In this document: in pieces, positions 44,802 through 56,825 of the stretch
How the letters are laid out: every line of letters begins with the position of its first letter
How positions within the stretch are numbered: position 1 is the first letter of the stretch
DNA from: Dryas octopetala
Taxonomy: Eukaryota; Streptophyta; Magnoliopsida; Rosales; Rosaceae
Assembly (NCBI GenBank): GCA_963921425.1
Contig: OY992839.1
Span: forward strand, 20,506,910-20,570,909
Direction: 5' to 3'
Length of the DNA: 64,000 nucleotides
Program-made: the position numbers and the translations under genes
The notes under the pieces: model-generated
Told to the model about the DNA's origin: nothing
Database searches by the model: none
The model's input: only the letters and a program-made list of their open reading frames with translations

Positions 44802-46240
44802 CTGAGCCAATATGTTCAACTCTCAAACCATCTCCATTTTCAACTGTGATTTGCTCACCAAACTCAAAAGACTCAGCAATAGTCAAATTGTGCAAATCAG
44901 TTGTCATGTGATGTGTAGCACCTGTGTTTGCAAGCCAAACATCTTCTGCTGCAAATCCAATGTTACTACCATTACCAAAATTAGCCTGAGCAGTGAGAGC
45001 ATTCAGGGTTGTAGGTGGTTGAGAGCCCTGATACACATAATTGGACCTGTGTGAACAATCCAAAGCTACATAACCTCTTTTCCCACATATTTGACACTCC
45101 ACAATAGAAGAGGAGGCTTGATTTGAAGATATTCTATCTCTGTCAGAACAGTTGACAGTAGTATGGCCCCTCTTAATTTGAGCAAATTTGACACTCAGGT
45201 TGTCGACCATTAGCATTACCATTTGTCCCATTACCCCTACCATTGTTCTAATTAGAAGCACCATTAGTCCAACCTCTGCCACCATTTCCTCCATTATTCC
45301 AACCTCTACCACCAGTCTATATTGAATCTACCTCCATTGTGACCCCAATTTCGATTTTCATTTTTGCCTCTAGTGTTCTAATAACCACCATTATGATAGT
45401 TATTGTTCCACCTACCACCATTGGTACCATTTGAGTAAATGGAATTAGCACTAGAAAATCCTCTAGAATAGCCTCCAGACTCATCCATACCATTAGAAAT
45501 ACTTCATGAATTAGAACCATAACTCTGATGTCCCTGAGATGCAGTAGCACCAGTGACTTAAGGCACAAGCAATTTAGCTACCATAGCAGACATTGTCTGA
45601 GTAGAAAAGGAAAGGGCTAACTTCTTGTTTATATCTTGCTCAGCAGCAAGTAATTGAGACTTGAACTCCTTCATTGATATAAGACCTTGATGACCACGCA
45701 AAATAGCCTTCACAGGATCAAATTCATGAGGTAAACCATTCAGTGCCACAACATACACATCATCATTTGTGACATATACCCCACAACAGCTAACTGAGCC
45801 CTTGCATGTTTAATTCTCAGAGGAAACCTCTCTACATTATCAGCACCCTTCTGTAGAGTTTGGAAATCAGTTTTAAGTTGCATAATAGTTGCTAATGAGT
45901 CTGTACTGTATCTTTCTCTAATATTCATCCATGCTTCATGTACAGATGAACAATCCAAAATGTATTCCATAGATTCTTCAGTAACAGATTTCATTAACTA
46001 ACTGATTAAAGCTTTATCAGTCTGATTCCATTCAAGAAAGGCTTGGTTAACTTCACAAGTTCTAACCCCATCTTCATTAAGAACATATTATGGTGGACAA
46101 ACACTAGACCCATCAAGAAAACCATACAAGTCGTGACCTCCTAACACATTTCGTACTTGAAAACTCCATTTAAGATAATTGGAATCATTTAATCTCAAAG
46201 TCAAAAAAGGTAGCAAACCATCTACCTTACTCGCAATTGT
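44800..46240 (-). pseudogene. Copia gag and protease remnant
   Basis: Minus-strand blocks in different frames: 45994-45740 (SVHEAWMNIRERYSTDS; TDFQTLQKGADNVERF), 45758-45558 (LNGLPHEFDPVKAIL; LLAAEQ), a Gly/Asn-rich linker, and 45200-44800 with a zinc knuckle CQICGKRGYVALDC and protease site VWLANTGATHHMT. These match plant Tork/Tnt1-type Gag (UBN2 family). Frameshifts break it, the knuckle histidine is replaced by tyrosine, and the catalytic aspartate of DTGA is replaced by asparagine. Confidence 0.8.
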
Positions 46241-46648
46241 CATGATTAGAATCTGAACACAATATTATTGAATTCAATACAAGAAAGACTCCAAACAACT
46301 TCAACACACCAAGAATCCTAAAGATTCACCAAATCACCAAATCACACTACAAGAATTCACCAAATCACCTCGAAATCACGAAGAAAACACACTACTACAA
46401 TTCTAAATCAGATCATCAAATCAATCTTCAACACCAACTTCACAATCACACAGAAACTCAACCTCTGAAAAGAAAGAAAAGACACAATACCCATTATACA
46501 GGAACAAGAATCGAACCAGAACACTGATGATCAAACTTTTCTCTTCAACTCGCAGAGCAGTCCACTGTGATCTTCGTCGAAGAGTAGATCTCGAGCTCAA
46601 CGTAAACACTATGATCGAAGAAGGAAATCGTTGCTTGCTCTGATACCA

Positions 46649-46941
46649 TGATCACGTACTGAGAAGAAAGAAAATGAAGAGGCAGAAAGCAAGAACAGCT
46701 AGAGAGAGAAGATAAAAGATTCAAGAAACTCTACTATTGATTCATGAAAAACCGTACAAAAAAATGACTGAAGCACATGGCTTTATACAGCAAAACAGAG
46801 ATACAATCCAATACTAACTAACTAACAGTTTTCTAACAAAGTCACTTAACTTAAGCCACATTTCATAATCCTAATGGCTATTTACAAACTAAATCATTTA
46901 AGTAAAAAACCACTAAGATGAACACAGCTGGATGCTTAACA
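46649..46941 (-). repeat. Copia LTR
   Basis: On the minus strand it runs from about TGTTAAGCATCCAGCTG to GTACGTGATCA, immediately before the primer-binding site. It has a TATA-like TGTATAAAGCC. The outer boundary is inferred from the TG...CA rule. Confidence 0.65.
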
Positions 46942-46964
46942 AATAAAGCAATGGTACAACTGGA

Positions 46965-47095
46965 CATGGCCATAAAAGAGTTGCCGACGCCAAAACTCAA
47001 TTGGAGGAGAAGCAGAAGGAGAAGGTTGAGCTTGAAGTGGCCAGACTGGAGCTAACTTTGGCAAAAGTTGAAGTGAAGTCTTTGAAAACCTAGTT
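46965..47095 (+). pseudogene. Coiled-coil fragment, transposon-derived
   Basis: A short open stretch (about 40 codons) reads AKTQLEEKQKEKVELEVARL then ELTLAKVEVKSL, a strong heptad pattern, before a stop. It lies right of the copia LTR. It may be the C-terminal end of a transposon protein (TNPA-like or Harbinger Myb-like). No start or promoter is visible. Confidence 0.35.
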
Positions 47096-47643
47096 GTAGG
47101 CTGTGAAGAATGAGAGAGTCAGGGGAGTCAGGGGAGCCTAACATTGTTGAGGACGATGATGAGACATTAATGATGACGATGATGACAATTAATTGAGACT
47201 GCAAAGACTGCAAAGTCATTGAATGCAAAGTGTTGTTTTTTAATGCATCGATTAGAGAAGAATATTTTTTTTGTTATGCATGTTGTTTTGAACTAGCTTT
47301 TTCGGATATGTGATCAATACAAATGTAGTATTTGCTTTACACTCTTTTAGATAGCTAAGGTACCAAACAAATTTAGTGATCGCTAGCACACAAACTAACT
47401 GTACATAAAAAAAAGAAATCATAGGTTCATAAACTAAGCAAACTAGCTTCAGTAAGTTTCTAACACTCTTTTTGTGACTGATCTAAAAATGTTAAAAAAC
47501 TGTTAATTTAGAGTGCTTAAGAATATTTTAATTATCGTGAGTGGTAGCTTATAGCAATTTTTTAGGAAATGCTGAAAGAGCACCATTAATTGAGAGAGCA
47601 CCATTGCTTTCATATATACAACTTCTTCATATCATCTTCATCA
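47096..47643. other. AT-rich DNA
   Basis: No gene was recognised. A doubled AGAGCACCATT motif (47577 and 47599) lies just before the second CACTA. Confidence 0.45.
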
Positions 47644-47950
47644 CACTACTAGAAATATCGTCATTGAGCATAAATAGAGAGACACAAATATTGTTTGGTG
47701 ACTACTTTTTTACACTGAGCACAAATGGTAGTTGAGAAGTGCTCTATCATTTTTGGGCATACATGATTTGTGTTAGCTTATTTGTGTCCCGTGCCTAAAT
47801 CTATATTTTGACAACCACTTATTCGGAAGTACTGTTGATTTCCCTCAGCGGGCACAAAGATATGTATCACCGCTTGACAGATGTAACCACCCAATGACAT
47901 GAATTCACTATTTGTGCTTTTTGGTGGCAACAAATGTGCATATTTTTGTC
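47644..47950 (+). promoter_or_regulatory. Second CACTA 5' subterminal motifs
   Basis: Repeated GAGCACAAATGG, TTATTTGTGTCCCGTGCC, GGGCACAAAG and CAACAAATGTGC strings, in both orientations. A second cluster is at 49320-49490 (CACGAACAATTGTGCC, GCATGAATAATTGTGCC). They differ in sequence from the CACGGTTT motifs of the first CACTA, as expected for a different family. Confidence 0.55.
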
Positions 47951-48320
47951 TTTCTTAGTCTCACAGATTCTCTCATCAAAAATAAATAAATTTACATATG
48001 CACAAATTTATATATGTGTGTTATAAATTAAAGTATTATATGACCAATAATTTCACACTTGCCTTGAAAACAATTATGGCATAGATGAGCCAAACGTGCA
48101 AAAGACTTTTTCAGTACCTCCATGCTAAATCAACTGTCATAGACTAGACAACACTCTGAGTAACATTTCAAAGAGGGACACGATTACCAAATGTATGCTC
48201 TATTGGTGTCATTATATATCTACTTCATGCCTCACTTGTGGTCTATCATGAATGCCTTAGTGCTAAGGCTTTTCAGCTGAAATATATTAGCCTACAAATT
48301 TTTTCAATATCTCCTTTTCA

Positions 48321-48980
48321 ATGGGTGATAGTCGTCAGCGAGGCGTGCGCATTAGAACAGAATCCTAATCTAGTACAAACTCATCTGACTCATTAGTCAC
48401 AACTACTTTTTCTTCTACAAATTGTCAACCTCGTCCCTCAACTGAATGGTTTGCTGGCTCGAGAAACAATCATCCTCCTATAGTCAACCACATACCGAAT
48501 TCGCATATTGGCTATGGTCGTCTCACTGTGACCCTACCCCCTATTGATGGCATTAATCATGCAGACCAAAGACGTGTTTTACCAAATTGGGCCTATCTAG
48601 GTAGAACCATTCAGTATCCTGTTAACTTGATATCAGTAAAAAACACTCTTGAACCTTGTGACAGCTCATCTATCGTCTGTTTAGATGATTTGGGTGTGCA
48701 ATATGTCCTAGCTCAAATGCATGGCCATCCGCGAATGAATAATGTCGAGCAACACCGCACTAATGTTGTTGAACTCGAGATTATAAGCATCTCAGATGAT
48801 GAGCTGTATTTGTATGCATTATGTTCAAATGTATTAATAGTTGTGGGTAGTAATGAATATCTAAGTGTTTTATGTAGATTGTTTAAGCATGAGTATGATA
48901 AGTTTTTATCTTCATCATTATGTAGTTATTTGAAGTCTTTATATTTATTATTATGGTTTTTAATTTTTTTTGGTGAATAA
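48321..48980 (+). pseudogene. Unknown protein, one in-frame stop
   Basis: From an ATG at 48321 the frame is open to 48980 except for a TAA at codon 16. The middle part is protein-like, not low complexity: NHIPNSHIGYGRLTVTLPP, then RRVLPNWAYLGRTIQYPVN, then DDLGVQYVLAQMHGHPRMNN. The last 50 codons look non-coding, so an intron may follow the ISDDE segment. No family was recognised. It sits between two clusters of the second CACTA's subterminal motifs, so it could be part of that element or of a nested insertion. Confidence 0.35.
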
Positions 48981-50490
48981 ATTTGATTCTCATACGAATA
49001 TATGTAATATATATACCCTCTAGAATTAAAATTCTCCGAAATTAAATTTGAAACATTCACCTCAGAATGAAGTCATACCAAAAAAAAAATCTAACTCAAT
49101 TGTACTTGTTTGTAATTATATAAATTACCTCAATTGTAGTACATCCAAAATAATCTACCATTGCTTTCATTATTGAAAAACACTTAAAATGTCTGCTTTA
49201 GATTAGGTATATTATATTAGTCAGATTGGGAAACATGGTGCCCCTAGCCTAAAATTTAATTTTATTAAATTAAAATATCATAGGGCACAATTTTAATCAA
49301 ATTAAGTCGTATATGTTCCACATAGCACACAAACGATTCATGCCCCTGTGCCATTGTCATTTCAGCCTGCATATTCAGTCTGAAGGCAATGAACCATATT
49401 GATGCTTGTTGACTATTACTTTAAGCACGAACAATTGTGCCCTTACTAGTTTAAGCATGAATAATTGTGCCTTATAGGTCTACTACGAAAGCCCCTCAAA
49501 AGATTAAAGCAATCATTACACTTTCTTCATTTGAGATTTCGGAAACTAGAGACGAAGGAAGGTGGGAGTCTTTCACTGATCATAGTTTTCTGATTTTTTG
49601 AGAAGCTTTTGAGGAAGTTCAAATAAGGTAATTTTCGAATACCCTCTATAACCACTTGTATTTATTTCAATTTGCAAAGAAAACTGATTCATGTGAATAT
49701 TATGAGTTAATAAGATTAATTCACATAATTATGATATCTCTGGCTGCCAAGAAATTCTATTTGCTGACTTTTATAAATGTATAGCCTCTTAGATTTGTGT
49801 CATTTAGTGCTATAAGAAATTGGAAGTTAGTTACTTTGTATTGCTTGTATTTAACATGTGCCCCCTTTGTAGTGACATGCTCTGACCCAAAATTAAATTG
49901 GTAGTCATAATAACTAAATGCAAAAAGTGTTGTAGGGAGATTGTATTTGTGTATTTGTATAATTGGAATTAATTTGTCATTTATATTGTTGTGCATCCTA
50001 TTGACATTGTACATGTTCTAAAGCCTAGATCACCCGTTTAAAGATTTGCAATAGATGTGTAAAACAATAATTGCAAATTCTTGAATTGTCCCATTTTTGG
50101 ACAGTTTGGTAATGTTAGTTTTTGTATTACCGGCTTTCATTTTACAATTTATAACCATATTGGAAGTTTTGGCAGCACCCCTAATGTTCCTGCGATACAC
50201 ATATATGGTGTGTATTGTGGGACAATAGGGGCATGCTGTCGAATTTTTCGAAGTGGTTACAATTTGTGAAATGAAATCTAGTAATATAAAAACCAACATT
50301 ACTGAATGGGTTAGGGCCTTTCCTTAGGATTTGGAGCTATAAGGCGATAGAAGTTTAAATCATACATTCATTTAACATTCCTAAATGCCCACTTTTGTTT
50401 GTCTCTGATGTTATGCTACTTAATTTTGTTTGCATATAATTATTTGTAACTCCAATATGACTTGCTTTGAAACAGTTGCTACAATACATT

Positions 50491-53147
50491 ATGGATAAAG
50501 GATGGGTAACGAAGAACTGGACGGATGAGGAGTTTGTGAGTGGCTTGTGTACATTCATAAAACATGCGGTGGATGTTGCGTCATTTGAGGGAAAAATTAA
50601 ATGCCCATGTCATCATTGTTATAATCAATATTGGCGTGACCCACAAGTAGTAAAGGACCACATTTATTGTGATGACATGGATAATGATTACATGCAAGGG
50701 CCATGGATCGACTACGGTGAACAAAATCTTAGTCCCCAACCACATGTGACTGGTGTTCCACTTGATCATACCCGGACCGATGAATTTAACATGTATGGAA
50801 TGTTTGAGGATGTGTTTGGTGACCATGTCAATCTGCCAGAGATGAATGAAGAAGAATGATGATGAAGAATCTTCTTCTGTTAATGAACCAACCGCAGATG
50901 CACAAGAATTCCTTAATTTACTGAATCAGGCGGGAAAAGAGTTGTATCCAGGGAGTGTAAAAAGACAATAGATTTTTTGATGAAATTGTACCAAACAAAA
51001 GTCTTGTACAATTGGAGTGACGTTTCATTTGGAGTATTATTAAAACTACTCAAATATCATTTTCCAGTTGGCAAGACGTTGCCCTTTAATTTATACCATA
51101 CTAAAAAAATCATCAAGGCACTTGGCCTAAATTATGAGAAAATTGACGCTTATCCCAATGATTGCATGTTATACCAGAAAGAACATGCTAAGGACACTGT
51201 ATGTGGATGTGTAGTGAGCAAAGATACAAACCGCCTGTTGGGAGGATAGCTACCAAAGTGCCTAAGAAAGTTCTACGTTACTTTCTCATTGGTCCAAGAC
51301 TCCAACGGTTGTACATGTCACAATACACAGCGGAGTCGATGGGATGGCATTTAGAGATGAGACCAAAGGATGGCGTGCTTCGCCACCCAGCAGATTCCTC
51401 TGCGTGGAAGCACTTAGACTAGACTTACCCTGATTTTGGTAGAGAATTTCGAAACGTCCAGATAGGACTTGCAAGTGATGTGTTTAATCCTTTTGGCATA
51501 ATGAACAATTCTCATAGAACATGGCCGTTGTCATTGCAGTTTATAATCTTCCTCCTTGGATGTGTATGAAACAACCTTATTTGATGATGTCACTCCTAAT
51601 TCCAGGTCCAAAGAGCCCGGGTAATGATATTGATGTTTTCAGGCGCCCTTTGCTTGATGAATTGAAAATGTTGTGGAACACTGGCTTATCCACGTACAAT
51701 GCACATGATAAACAAACCTTTATGATGCGTGTTGCCTTATTATGGACAATAAATGATTTACTAGCGTATGCTATGCTATTAGGGTGGAGCACGAAAGGGA
51801 AGAAAGCGTGTCCTAAGTGTGGCGATGATACTACATCTTGTTGGCTAAAAAATTGTCACAAACATGCTTATATGGCTCATAGAAAATGGTTACCGATGAC
51901 ACATGAGTTTCGCAATCAAAGATGAACATTTAATGGACATCAAGAGCTCGATCCACCCCCTATACCTATGATAGGAATGAAATGTTTAACAGCTTTGTAT
52001 GGTTTGACATTCAAATTTGGAAAGGGAAGAACCACTACTCGTGTACGTAAGCAAGGAATATCAGATGTTTACTCTACGTCGTGAAAGAAGAAAAGTATAT
52101 TCTTCGAATTGCCTTATTGGAAAGACTTGTTAATTAGGCACAACCTAGATGTGATGCATATTGAGAAAAATGTAACAGACAGCTTAATTGGGACTCTATT
52201 GGAAATCAATGGAAAAATAAGAATGGAATTAGGGCACGAGCTGATCTTTTGCAGATAGGCATCAAACAAAAACTCCATCCTATTTCCAGGGGTGATCGTA
52301 CTATACTACCTGTGGCAGAATATAATATGACGAATGATGAGAAAAGGACCTTGCTACGTGTGTTGGCTTCCATTCGTGTACCTAATAACTTCTCTTCGAA
52401 TATAGCTTCATGTGTTAATTTGAGGGAAAGAAAGCTGACTGGGCTTAAAAGCCATGATTTTCATGTTCTCATACAAATATTTCTACCCATTGCCATCCGA
52501 GGCCAATTACCAAATCCAGTTGTGAAGGTGATATTAGAACTTAGTGATTTTGTTAGACAAATCATGAGACTATTGAAATGTTTAGTGGACTATCAAGTAA
52601 AATCGCAATCACTTTGTGTAAGTTAGAGAAGCTAATGCCACCTGCTTTTTTTTATCTATGGTGTATTTGCTTATTCATTTGCCCAGCAAAGCTGCGATTG
52701 TTGGACCAGTGCAATATAGATGAATGTATCCAATTGAAAGGTAAGGCTACACATTTGAAGTTGAATTATGAATCGTTCATACTTACTCATCCTCTATTTA
52801 GTTACTAATGACAATCTTATCTTATTTGCAGGTATCTGAAAACTTTGAAATAATATGTGCGCCAAAAAAATCGTCCCGAAGGATGTATTGCAGAGGGCTA
52901 TATTTTGGAAGAGTGCTTATCATTTTGCTCCATGTATCTTGGGGACTCGGTAGTTACACATCGTAATAGATCTGGCCATAATTATGATATAAATCCAAAC
53001 AATGACAGAGATGGACTTGCGTTATTTACCAGTTATGGCAAAACAATTAGCGCTAAAGAAGTAGTCCTTCTTGACCGTGATATCTTGAAAGCAGCTCACC
53101 GTTATATGTTATTCAATTGTGCTGAGATGGACCCATATTTAAGATGA
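50491..53147 (+). pseudogene. CACTA TNPD transposase pseudogene
   Basis: Collinear with the intact transposase at 13053. It starts MDKGWVTKNW with the Transpos_assoc domain (IKCPCHHCYNQYW), followed by LLKLLKYHFPVGKTLPFNLY, YNLPPWMCMKQPYLM, GWSTKGKKACPKC, LPYWKDLLIRHNLDVMHIEK, LKSHDFHVLIQIFLPIAIRG, and DUF4218 ending with CIAEGYILEECLSFCSMYLG. Frameshifts or stops occur near 50859, 50970, 51220, 51420, 51525, 51925, 52080, 52570 and 52850. DUF4216 is missing. The gene is dead. Confidence 0.9.
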
Positions 53148-53239
53148 ACTTTTAAATTTTTTGTGTATTTAAAACCTGTATTTAAAGGGCACATTATTCA
53201 TATAGCACATTCAATTTATGTTTGTTGGTATTTATTTGA

Positions 53240-54240
53240 TACACGACATGTGGAAAACACGAAGAACGCTCGTGGTCCACGAACAACACAATATGAAGCA
53301 AAGAAGGCTGCATCTGCATTATTTCCAGAATGGTGCAGAAATAACACAATTAATTGGGATCGCTCACGCGTAATCAAGAACGGTTTCCAATAGATGCAAA
53401 GGATTGGCGCAAGTTAGAAAAGACAAAGCTTGCCCGAGCATGGCGAGATGTTGAGGTATAAATTTATTACATGATTTTAATTGGTTGGTGGTTAATACTT
53501 TGGATTAGGTACATGCTTGCTGCCTAATCTGATGAATCGTGGATGTGTTGTGTAGGCAACGATGGATTGGTCAATTGGGAGGAATGAAGAATAGAAAGGG
53601 AAAGTAAGACGTGTAGTGTTCAAAAAGCTTAACGATCGCTTCAAGACATGGAGGGTCAAACTACGCAAGAAGTGGTACAAACCATTTCAAGGTCTTGAGG
53701 AGAGGTTTACCTGCCCGGATGACCGTGTCAATGCTGAACAGTGGCGCCGACTGGTAGCTAGATTGGATGATAAGAAATTGAGGGTATGTTATATTTGCCT
53801 GGAAAATTATATAGTTAAGTGCAACATTTCAAGCAGCTATTATAGCATAATAGGAATATAAGTAGCAATAAAAATGACATGAAAGTTTAATTGCATTTTA
53901 TGAATCTTACGAAAAATGACATGAAAGTGAGCTACTGAAGTTTGGTATTTGATTTATGTTTAGGCTGCAAGTTTAGTAATTTAACAGAACTTCTAATTTA
54001 TTGTAGAGTCACTTTTTGGTTACTGGTATGACACTATATTGTCAATATATTTAAATATATTGTTTTGTGAGGTCAAATAGAGTAATGATAATTTACACAT
54101 TTTGTACTTGGACATGTCTGCAAATGTATACTCAGGACCGGTGTGTGACAAATGCACAAAACAGAAAGTGCTTGAAGACAAGTCACACAACAGGCATCAA
54201 GACATTCGCCCAGATACGCTACGAATATGTGAGTTCCTTT
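53240..54240 (+). pseudogene. TNPD tail joined to TNPA (Transposase_24) remnant
   Basis: At 53255-53340 the sequence still matches the TNPD exon with NARGPRTTQYEAKKAASALF. Within about 60 bp it switches to Transposase_24 sequence: RFPIDAKDWRKLEKTKLARA, then RVVFKKLNDRFKTWRVKLRK, DDRVNAEQWRRLVARLDDKK and, after an intron-like gap, TSHTTGIKTFAQIRYEY (54180-54235). These three blocks align with exons 1-3 of the intact TNPA-like gene. The intervening DUF4216 exon, spacer and TNPA start have been deleted. Confidence 0.75.
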
Positions 54241-54455
54241 ATGCAATAATTGTTCCAGTGAGGAAAAACAATTTGTGGTGATTATATTCATGAGATGTTT
54301 ATAAATTTGGGTTGCTGTAGTTGTGAAATACATGGAATACATGTGGCATGGTGAATAGATGTGTTTGTAGGAGGGTTAGTAATTAAGGGACATGATTAAC
54401 TGACTTATATAAGTGTTGGTTATGTTAGGCTTATTCCCACAATGGTGTTGATCCA

Positions 54456-55375
54456 AACTACAAGAAAATAGGGATTTGGCAATGATTGGAGGTCGTTGTA
54501 TAAAACTCGAAATTTGTTGCCTAAAACTATTGGCAACAAAATTATGCCGTTGCCATGGGCGTTGCCCTAGGACCCTTGCCAATAACTATAGGCAACGATT
54601 TTGACGGTCGTTGCTAATTTGGCAACGAATACTTCGTTGTCTATTCTGGCATAAAAAACCAAATTTGAGGATATTTAGCAACGATCACCGCGTTGCCTAT
54701 TTTATTATGCAACAACGCGGACGTTGCCTTATCAATTTATAAGCAACGACTTTGTCGTTGCTGACTATATTTGATAGCAATCCATGTCGTTACATATATC
54801 ATTTAGACAACGAAAGTCGCGTTGCGTATTATATTACGCAACACCGTTGTTGTTGCCTTTTCAATTTATAGGCAACCACTATGTTGTTGCTTAATAATTG
54901 CGGTGACATTCTATGATGTTGCCTATGCTATCAAACAACGACTCTATTGTTGCTTAAGTATGAAATATGCAAGGACCATGGCGTTGCCCAATCTTCTTGG
55001 CAACCATGTCATTGTTGCCTTTTCCCATAAAAGGCAACATGGTTTAGTCCTTGTCTAATCTTCTTGGCAACCAAACATTATCATCATTGCCTTTTCCCTC
55101 AAAAGGCAACATGGTTTGGTCCTTGCCTAATCTTCTTAGCAACCATGTCATCGTTGCCTTTTCCCTGAAAAGGCAACATGGTTTAGTCCTTGCCTAATCT
55201 TCTTGGCAACCGAACCATGTGATCGTTGTCTTTTCTCTCAAAAGGCAACATGAGTTGGTCCTTGGCTATCTTTTTGGCAACCATGTCATCGTTGCCTTTT
55301 CCCTCAATTGGCAACATGGTTATCGTTGCCTTTTGAGGTGCGTAACGTGGTTTTCATTTGAAATTGGCAACGAAT
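54456..55375. promoter_or_regulatory. CGTTGCC subterminal repeat cluster
   Basis: More than thirty copies of GGCAAC/GTTGCC, many as GGCAACGA...TCGTTGCC pairs. A longer unit is repeated four times between 55010 and 55330 (CCTTTTCCCTCAAAAGGCAA, then CATGGTTTGGTCCTTGCCTA). Clusters like this are bound by TNPA in CACTA elements; the role is inferred. Confidence 0.8.
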
Positions 55376-55625
55376 AATTTTTTAATTATCAATTATTTAT
55401 TTTAATTAATTTTCATAAATATAAATAATGCTATTTTTTCAACATATAAAAGTTAAAATCCCAATAAAGCTTTATAATATAATAAATCCAAATGTTAAAT
55501 TGACCGTCATATTCTAACTTGTCTAATCTAAAACTTAAACAAAAATTTAATAAATCCAAATGTTAGAAAATGATAACTTAAACACAAATGCAATAAAGAT
55601 CAAAAAAAAAAAAAATGCAACTAAA
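55376..55625. other. AT-rich 3' flank of the TNPA-like gene
   Basis: No coding signal. Confidence 0.5.
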
Positions 55626-56806
55626 TCAAATTTCATCCTCATCCTCATCCTCATCCTCACTACTATTGCCTGCAAGATCGTCATTTATGCCATCTCTAGA
55701 TTGTTGAGGAGTGTGACTGGGAGTCAGTTGCTCATAGATAGATCCGCTGCTACTATTGCACATTTGAGATCCTTTAAAAGCTTGCAATTCAGATCTTAGT
55801 TCAACATTCTCATTTTGTAAAGTCTTAAAGCCATCAACAAGTTGTTTCATCATGTTTTGCATCTCTATCCAACCATCGAATGAAGGCCCAGATGCAGTAG
55901 TGGAGGAGGAGGAAGATTTGTCCAAACGAGGAAAAGCATCAAGACCACATACGGTTCTACCTTTCACCCCGAGTTCCTCACCACAGATCCCATACTCAAC
56001 TTCCAAAGGAACTTGTATGGAATCCACTTGAGTACCCTCAGGTGCTTCTTGAGCCATACTCAACTTGATTGCATCCCTCTTCTTCTCCATGTTTTCCTAC
56101 AATATAAAAATTATACTCAAGAGGTGGAACTAAAAGTAAATGGTAGAATGCAGTAGTGTTATACCGTTATGAAGAAAAGAAATTAGGAATCTTTATATTA
56201 AACTAGCAGTGTTGGTAAATCATCCATTCTTCAACCCAAATGCATAATTTATATGAAAATTTCCCTGGCATATTTTCATTTAATTAAAGAGCACATACAC
56301 ATGGTGGAATTAAAGCTTTTAAATTTACAAACACATGACTTACATGTTTCTTCCTTGCTTCATCAGTAGTCCACTGCTGATTCTTGTTAACGTACATATC
56401 TTTCCAATTATCAATAAAAGATGGGACCTTGCCCTCCTATATTAAAAATACAAAAGGAAAAAACAACTTGGTTAGTGGCAAAAAATTAAAAACAAGTTGT
56501 AAAACACATTATAGCTTGTTTATGCACCTTGAATATTAAAATTAGAAATATATAGGTATTGTTTATAGAACTGAATTATATAGCTAAAAAGAAAAGAAAT
56601 ATATAGCTTAAAAGAATACCAAATAGATTAAAAGGAAAGTTTTATAGAACTATTATTAGGCCAGCTGGAAGAGTGTTAGCAGCTGAGCTAGTGGCGCTAG
56701 CCAAAGGAGTATTGCGAGCTGGAGTGTTGCCAGCTGAGTTAGTGACGCTGGCTGGGAGAGGTGCATTTGAAGCATGTCTCTTTGCTCTCTTCCCACGGGT
56801 CTCCAT
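55626..56806 (-). CDS. TNPA-like protein of the third CACTA, partial
   Basis: Minus-strand exons: about 56806-56642 (METRGKRAKRHAS, alanine/asparagine-rich), 56436-56344 (KVPSFIDNWKDMYVNKNQQW) and 56096-55626 (VEYGICGEELGVKGRTVCGL, then a coiled coil MQNMMKQLVDGFKTLQNENV, then a run of Glu/Asp). The junction 56344/56096 is in phase with GTAAGT and AG signals. The donor of the first exon is not clear. The last exon matches the end of the Transposase_24 family, where GPEKKxxVRG-like sequence precedes a coiled coil. The SANT-like core is missing, so the protein is shortened. Confidence 0.6.
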
Positions 56807-56825
56807 AAACCTATAACAATGCAAA

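Larger units (their letters stand above)
44760..46941 (-). mobile_element. Copia fragment: LTR, gag and start of protease
   Basis: On the minus strand a 5' LTR (46941-46649) is followed by a TGGTATCAGAGC primer-binding site (46648-46637), a decayed gag and the start of the protease. It then stops at a (GA)n tract (44763-44800). No integrase, reverse transcriptase or second LTR is present. It lies inside the Harbinger-like element. Confidence 0.82.
42928..47200 (+). mobile_element. PIF/Harbinger-like element, incomplete
   Basis: It starts after TTA with GAGCATGTACATTGTTAGGC, which resembles PIF/Harbinger ends (GAGCATNTNCAATG type). It contains a decayed Myb/SANT-like second protein (43719-44630) typical of these elements. 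It is split by a copia fragment at 44760-46941. No DDE transposase and no clear right terminus were found, so the right boundary is a guess. Confidence 0.45.
47644..54455 (+). mobile_element. Second CACTA element, decayed and interrupted
   Basis: The left end reads CACTACTAGAAAT. Subterminal GCACAAAT/ATTTGTGC-like motifs follow at 47665-47940 and again at 49320-49490. It carries a pseudogene of the TNPD transposase and the middle part of a TNPA gene, both on the plus strand. The right end is not seen, because another CACTA starts at 54456 within it. The DNA between 47950 and 49310 interrupts the subterminal motif region and may be an insertion. Confidence 0.8.
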
